Of a stretch of DNA of 10,238 nucleotides, positions 5,459-10,238 are shown one piece after another (the stretch's first letter is position 1; each line of letters starts with the position of its first letter). Made by a program: the position numbers and the translations under genes. This stretch comes from Pseudomonadota bacterium (GTDB lineage: Bacteria > Pseudomonadota > Alphaproteobacteria > Rhizobiales > Kaistiaceae): contig JAEZEN010000298.1 of the NCBI GenBank assembly GCA_023433185.1, positions 1-10,238 of the forward strand. The letters run 5' to 3'. The notes under the pieces are model-generated. The model had not been told where the DNA came from. It searched no databases and was given only the letters and a program-made list of their open reading frames with translations.

Positions 5459-6802
5459 TCAGGGAGCCGCGAGCGGCGTGAAGGTGCGCCGGTAGATGCC
5501 CGCCATCCACGTCCGGAAGACAGCGCCGGCCTGCGCCGACCCGTCCGCGCCGGCCATGGGATGGCGTACCGCGACGATGGCGATCGCGCCGCCGGTCGCC
5601 TCGGCGAGCACGCTCACCGACTTCCGCTCCTCGGCGCCCGCCGCGATCATCGCGATGAATGTCGCGAAGGTCGCACCGGCGATGTCGTCCCGCTCGACGA
5701 CACGCTTCTCGATGCTGCCCTGCACCTGGTCGAGCAGCGATGCCGTCCCCTCGCCGGGGCTCCAGGCGCGCAGGCGCTCGGCGAGCACGGTCGCTGCCGC
5801 GTCGGCCGATTCTCGGTCGGGATAGGGCAGCGCGATCACCGCAAGCTGGTCGGCGCCATCCTGCATGTCGGCGAGGAAGGCGAGCGGGTAGAGCGGCAGG
5901 CGCGGCCCTGCCGCCTCCGGTCCGATCGCCTTCCGAAGCGCATCGAGATCGAAGGAGGGCGATGTCGTGAACTGCGAGAAGAAGGCGCCGGGATCCTCGG
6001 CCGACCCGACGTCGCGGAGCATCAGCGCCGTCGCCTGGAGGAGCGCCGCGCCGGTTTCGTCCTCGATGCCGGCAAGGATCGCGGCCGAAAGCACCGCCAC
6101 CGGCGACGCCGCCACCTTCCCCGCCGCGGGCGCGGCGACCGCAGCCAGCGTCGGCCAGTTGTTCGTGTGGACGACGAGGCCATCCTTGACCGCGACCCGG
6201 CTCGCCCGCGGAAGGCGGCCGAGAAGGAAGTCGCCCTCGGCGAGATCGTCCTTCTGGCCGAGCGCCATCGCATTGTCGTCGAGGTGGTGCCAGACCGCGA
6301 AGCCCTCGAGCTGCCGCTCGGCGAAGCCGCGGGCCGCCAGCGCCGCACCGATCCGCCCCGGCTGGGCGAAGCCCGCACCGCCGGCGACGACCGTCACCGT
6401 GTCCGGCGGCTGCCAGAAGGTCATCGCGGCGTCGATGTCGAACCAGTTGATGCCGAGCGCCTCGACCGAGCCCGCCGCCCGCAGGCCGATGCCGATCGGG
6501 TAGCCGAGGACCTCGGGCGGGCCGGCCTGGATGCGGCGCAGGGCGTCGATCCAGGCCCCGCGTCGCTCACCGTCGAGCGAGTCGAACTCGGCGTCGGACG
6601 AGGGCGGAACGACTCCCGCCGCCGCGGCGATCGCCCCGAGGTCGACATAGCCGAACACCGGCGCCGAGGCGGTGGTCGCGCCAGTGTCGGGCAGGAGGCG
6701 GAGCAGCGCCGCGAGGTCCGGCCTGTCCCCTGCCGCGGCGGGGCCGGCCAGCGCCGCCACCAGAACAAGCGCGAGACTGCTTTTCCAACGGCCGCGCTTC
6801 AT
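5459..6802 (-). CDS. Exported protein of unknown function, 447 residues
   Basis: I do not recognise a named family. The start is taken as ATG 6802, which gives a clean signal peptide (MKRGRWKSS, a hydrophobic core, then Ala-Ala-Ala at 22-24). An ATG at 6811 would add three residues and overlap the DUF29 gene by eight bases. The mature part has no cysteine that I can find and no obvious membrane helix after residue 24, so a soluble periplasmic protein is likely. The most distinctive segments are GYPIGIGLRAAGSVEALGINW (about 100-120), FDIDAAMTFWQPPDTVTVVAGG (121-142) and LPRASRVAVKDGLVVHTNNWPTL (about 197-219). This order, a 'DID...F.PP.TVTV..G' block and later a 'VA..DG.LVV' block, loosely recalls a group of secreted actinobacterial proteins of unknown function; that is memory of a pattern, not a search result. 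It starts one base after the DUF29 stop codon, so the two are almost certainly co-transcribed. Confidence 0.75.
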   Translation of the reverse strand: MKRGRWKSSLALVLVAALAGPAAAGDRPDLAALLRLLPDTGATTASAPVFGYVDLGAIAAAAGVVPPSSDAEFDSLDGERRGAWIDALRRIQAGPPEVLGYPIGIGLRAAGSVEALGINWFDIDAAMTFWQPPDTVTVVAGGAGFAQPGRIGAALAARGFAERQLEGFAVWHHLDDNAMALGQKDDLAEGDFLLGRLPRASRVAVKDGLVVHTNNWPTLAAVAAPAAGKVAASPVAVLSAAILAGIEDETGAALLQATALMLRDVGSAEDPGAFFSQFTTSPSFDLDALRKAIGPEAAGPRLPLYPLAFLADMQDGADQLAVIALPYPDRESADAAATVLAERLRAWSPGEGTASLLDQVQGSIEKRVVERDDIAGATFATFIAMIAAGAEERKSVSVLAEATGGAIAIVAVRHPMAGADGSAQAGAVFRTWMAGIYRRTFTPLAAP

Positions 6803-6803
6803 G

Positions 6804-7310
6804 TCAGCCATGCTGGCCGCGCGCGCGGGCGTCGCGCAACAGCGCTTCCAAGGTGCCCAAATCCAGCCGTGGCCCCAGCAGGTCATCGAGCATCAGAGGG
6901 CAGTCTCCCGGAAGCTCGGCGATCATGGCCTGTTCAGCGGCGTTGCCACCCATTTCGACCTGGGCACGGGCGTCCGACCAAAGGGTGCTCATATCGATCC
7001 GGCTCCGCATGGAGGGAACGAACCGACGTCGCAACCCGCTGTGAAAGGCTGCGAGTTCCCCGCGCCAATGCCTGGCCGGTTCGGTTTCCGGCGCCGCCAC
7101 CAACTTCACGAGGTGCACCAAGATCAGTTCGATATGGCTCTCGACTGCCGCGAGTTCGGACCGCCCCACGCTCTCGATCTCCTCCGCGACGTTGTCGATG
7201 TCGAGTTCGTTCGGCACGGTGATCCGACCGTCGCGAAGACGGCGAATCGCCGCCGCCTGCTGCTCGGACCACAGGAGGATGTCGTCGTCGTAGAGGGTCG
7301 AACCGCCCAT
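6804..7310 (-). CDS. DUF29 domain-containing protein
   Basis: This 168-residue protein belongs to the DUF29 family, common in cyanobacteria and alphaproteobacteria and of unknown function. The family pattern is clear: LYDDDILLWSEQQAAAIRRL at residues 6-25 (family form YDxDFxxWxxEQAxxLR), ELDIDNVAEEIESVGRSELA (35-54), then a helix ESHIELILVHLVKLVAAPE and the HWRGEL segment near 81-86. The start at ATG 7310 is chosen because the family begins a few residues before the YDxD motif and because GGTGGAG lies just upstream; an in-frame ATG at 7337 lacks a ribosome site. No signal peptide or membrane segment is evident, so it is cytoplasmic. It follows pyrG by 48 bases and precedes the exported protein by a single base, which suggests one transcript. 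Confidence 0.88.
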   Translation of the reverse strand: MGGSTLYDDDILLWSEQQAAAIRRLRDGRITVPNELDIDNVAEEIESVGRSELAAVESHIELILVHLVKLVAAPETEPARHWRGELAAFHSGLRRRFVPSMRSRIDMSTLWSDARAQVEMGGNAAEQAMIAELPGDCPLMLDDLLGPRLDLGTLEALLRDARARGQHG

Positions 7311-7358
7311 TTGCGCGCTCCACCGACGGCTCGTCACCGGCCGCCCGGTTGCCCCAGC

Positions 7359-8999
<1,641 letters not shown>

Positions 9000-9015
9000 T
9001 TAGTCCGAACCGGCC

Positions 9016-9033
9016 GATTCGGGGAGTCGAATC
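9016..9033. promoter_or_regulatory. Cluster of three GANTC (CcrM) sites upstream of pyrG
   Basis: GATTC at 9016-9020, GAGTC at 9024-9028 and GAATC at 9029-9033 fall within 18 bases, 29-46 bases upstream of the pyrG ATG. By eye the other GANTC sites in the window are a pair before recJ and roughly eight scattered inside genes, about one per kilobase, so the cluster is well above background. The first site reads CGATTCG, which fits the YGAKTCG form recalled for GcrA. I could not identify a convincing -35/-10 pair here, so the exact promoter is unknown. Confidence 0.5.
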
Positions 9034-9054
9034 TCGCCGGCCTGAAATGGCGGA

Positions 9055-9088
9055 AGGCCCGGCGGGACTGGACGATCGCGCCGGGCCT
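9055..9088 (-). terminator. GC-rich hairpin between secG and pyrG
   Basis: AGGCCCGGCG (9055-9064) and CGCCGGGCCT (9079-9088) are perfectly complementary ten-base arms around a 14-base loop. Read on the minus strand, the hairpin begins 19 bases past the secG stop codon. Only two T follow it, so it may be a partial terminator or an mRNA-stabilising element that lets pyrG be expressed at a level different from tpiA and secG. Confidence 0.4.
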
Positions 9089-9107
9089 CGAAAACATGGG
9101 AAGCCCG

Positions 9108-9494
9108 CTACTGCGGGACCTGCGGCGCGCCCGGCTCGGGGGTCGCCGGCGCCGGCGTCATCTGGTCGAGCTGATCGAGCACCGACCCGTCCTGACTGCC
9201 GCCGATGGGCGCCGGCTGGGTGGTGCCCTGCGCCGGTACGTTGTCGAGGATCGACGACGGCCGGTCGCCGTAGCGGGTGAGGATCGTGAGGATGATCGAG
9301 GTCGCGAAGAAGGCCGCGGCGAGAATGGAGGTCGTCCGGGTGAGCATGTTGCCCGTCCCGCGCGCCAACATGAAGTTGCCGCCGCCGCCACCGCCGCCGA
9401 TGCCGAGCGCACCGCCTTCGGAGCGCTGCATGAGCACGACCGCGATGAGCGCCACGACCACCATCAGGTGAATGACGATGATGACGGTTTCCAT
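9108..9494 (-). CDS. secG: Preprotein translocase subunit SecG
   Basis: SecG is the small auxiliary subunit of the SecYEG channel in the inner membrane and assists SecA-driven export. The 128-residue protein starts at ATG 9494, with AAGGA about 12 bases upstream. The first membrane helix is at about residues 2-22 (METVIIVIHLMVVVALIAVV), followed by the family signature VLMQRSEGGALGIGGG (19-34) and an unusually long loop of seven glycines (33-39). The second helix is at about 54-73. The tail from about 80 onward is hydrophilic and rich in Pro, Gln and Ala, as in many alphaproteobacterial SecG proteins. It follows tpiA by 59 bases, the conserved tpiA-secG-pyrG arrangement; I see no clear promoter in that gap. 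Confidence 0.96.
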   Translation of the reverse strand: METVIIVIHLMVVVALIAVVLMQRSEGGALGIGGGGGGGNFMLARGTGNMLTRTTSILAAAFFATSIILTILTRYGDRPSSILDNVPAQGTTQPAPIGGSQDGSVLDQLDQMTPAPATPEPGAPQVPQ

Positions 9495-9553
9495 GGGTCA
9501 GTCTGTCCTTGAATTGGGCGCGTTGTACACGATTGCCCCGCGGCTCGCCAGCG

Positions 9554-10238
9554 TCAGTGCGCCGCGGCGACGATGCCGAGGAAATCGGCGGCTTTGAGGC
9601 TGGCGCCCCCGACGAGGGCGCCGTCGACGTCGTCCAGCGCCAGGATCTCGGCGGCGTTGGAGGGCTTCACCGACCCTCCGTAGAGGATGCGGACCGCCTT
9701 CGCGCCATCGCCGAAGCGCTCGGCCAGACGCGATCGTATATGGGCATGGGCGGCGGCGATGTCATCACTCGACGCGGTGAGGCCGGTTCCGATCGCCCAA
9801 ACCGGCTCGTAGGCGATTACAAGGTTCTCAGCCGTCGCGCCGTCCGGCACCGAACCAGCGAGCTGTTTCGCCAGCACGGCATTGGTCTCGCCGGCCTTCC
9901 GCTCCGCCTCGGTCTCGCCGATGCAGAGGACGACGAGCAGCCCCGCCCGCCAGCCGGCCTCGGCCTTGGCGCGCACCAGCTCATTCCCCTCCTTGTGGTC
10001 CGCCCGCCGCTCGGAATGGCCGACGATCACCAGCTTTCCCCCCGCATCGGCGATCATTTCGGCCGAGATGTCGCCGGTATGCGCACCGGTCGCCTTGGGG
10101 TGACAATCCTGCCCGCCAATCAACAGGTTGGAGCCATTGGCTCGCGCGACGGCCTGGGCGATCAGGGTCGCCGGCGGGCAGATCGCCACGTCGGAGGTCG
10201 CGCTGGCGATCCCGGCCTTGACGGCGTCGACCTCGGCG
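9554..10238 (-). CDS. tpiA: Triosephosphate isomerase, N-terminus missing at window edge
   Basis: TpiA interconverts dihydroxyacetone phosphate and glyceraldehyde 3-phosphate in glycolysis and gluconeogenesis, in the cytoplasm. About 227 codons are visible and the frame runs open off the right edge; the expected first 25 or so residues, including the NWKMN-type substrate-binding segment, lie outside. Visible landmarks in order are [32 protein letters not shown], the catalytic histidine in VIVGHSERR (His codon at 10018-10016), the catalytic glutamate in [11 protein letters not shown] (Glu codon at 9808-9806), and the phosphate-binding loop [12 protein letters not shown] followed by [10 protein letters not shown]. 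All motifs in the visible part are intact. First gene of the tpiA-secG-pyrG block. Confidence 0.97.
   Translation of the reverse strand, partial: AEVDAVKAGIASATSDVAICPPATLIAQAVARANGSNLLIGGQDCHPKATGAHTGDISAEMIADAGGKLVIVGHSERRADHKEGNELVRAKAEAGWRAGLLVVLCIGETEAERKAGETNAVLAKQLAGSVPDGATAENLVIAYEPVWAIGTGLTASSDDIAAAHAHIRSRLAERFGDGAKAVRILYGGSVKPSNAAEILALDDVDGALVGGASLKAADFLGIVAAAH

Noticed and set aside
5334..5510. N-terminal extension of the VWA protein to starts at 5510 or 5420
   Set aside because: The extension overlaps the upstream gene's end, is not hydrophobic, and would mask an obvious signal peptide that begins at two ATG codons with a good ribosome site.
5039..7222. Long plus-strand open frame of 727 codons opposite the VWA and exported-protein genes
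   Set aside because: It is a GC-rich antisense frame with Arg-rich, low-complexity composition and no family motif. The minus-strand genes over the same bases have signal peptides, domains and ribosome sites.
9377..9403. GCC/ACC triplet run that looks like a microsatellite
   Set aside because: It encodes the glycine loop of SecG, a known feature of the family, and is interrupted by a synonymous change. It is probably selected at the protein level.

Overview
The window looks like ordinary chromosomal housekeeping DNA from a GC-rich alphaproteobacterium, most likely of the order Hyphomicrobiales (Rhizobiales). The evidence is the tpiA-secG-pyrG gene order, a minCDE cluster preceded by CtrA-type TTAA-N7-TTAA boxes, clustered GANTC (CcrM methylation) sites in two promoter regions, a DUF29 gene, and uniformly GC-rich codon use. 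I see no mobile element, CRISPR array, tRNA, rRNA or phage gene, and nothing that amounts to a new multi-gene system. The interest lies in cell-cycle regulatory sites and in a few poorly characterised exported proteins.

Layout. Positions 1-363 (minus) hold the N-terminal 121 codons of recJ, cut by the window edge. A 224-base divergent intergenic region (364-587) carries a recJ promoter candidate with two GANTC sites and, next to minC, two CtrA-like boxes. Positions 588-2403 (plus) hold the compact minC-minD-minE operon, which places the division septum. Positions 2529-3500 (plus) encode an exported protein made of two SnoaL/NTF2-like domains. It ends at a 12-bp inverted repeat shared with the convergent gene that follows.

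From 3558 to the right edge everything is on the minus strand. In order of transcription (right to left) the genes are: tpiA (glycolysis, N-terminus missing at the edge), secG (Sec translocon), pyrG (CTP synthase), a DUF29 gene, an unrecognised exported 447-residue protein one base downstream of the DUF29 gene, and an exported YfbK-like von Willebrand factor A (VWA) protein. tpiA-secG-pyrG is a familiar alphaproteobacterial block. In many relatives kdsA and/or eno follow pyrG, but here the DUF29/exported-protein pair does.

Regulation as inferred from sequence: the only TTAA tetranucleotides I found in the window are the four within 60 bases upstream of minC, and three GANTC sites lie within 18 bases upstream of pyrG. 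Together they suggest that septum placement (CtrA) and possibly CTP supply and recJ (GcrA/CcrM) are tied to the cell cycle. This is inference from motifs and has not been tested.
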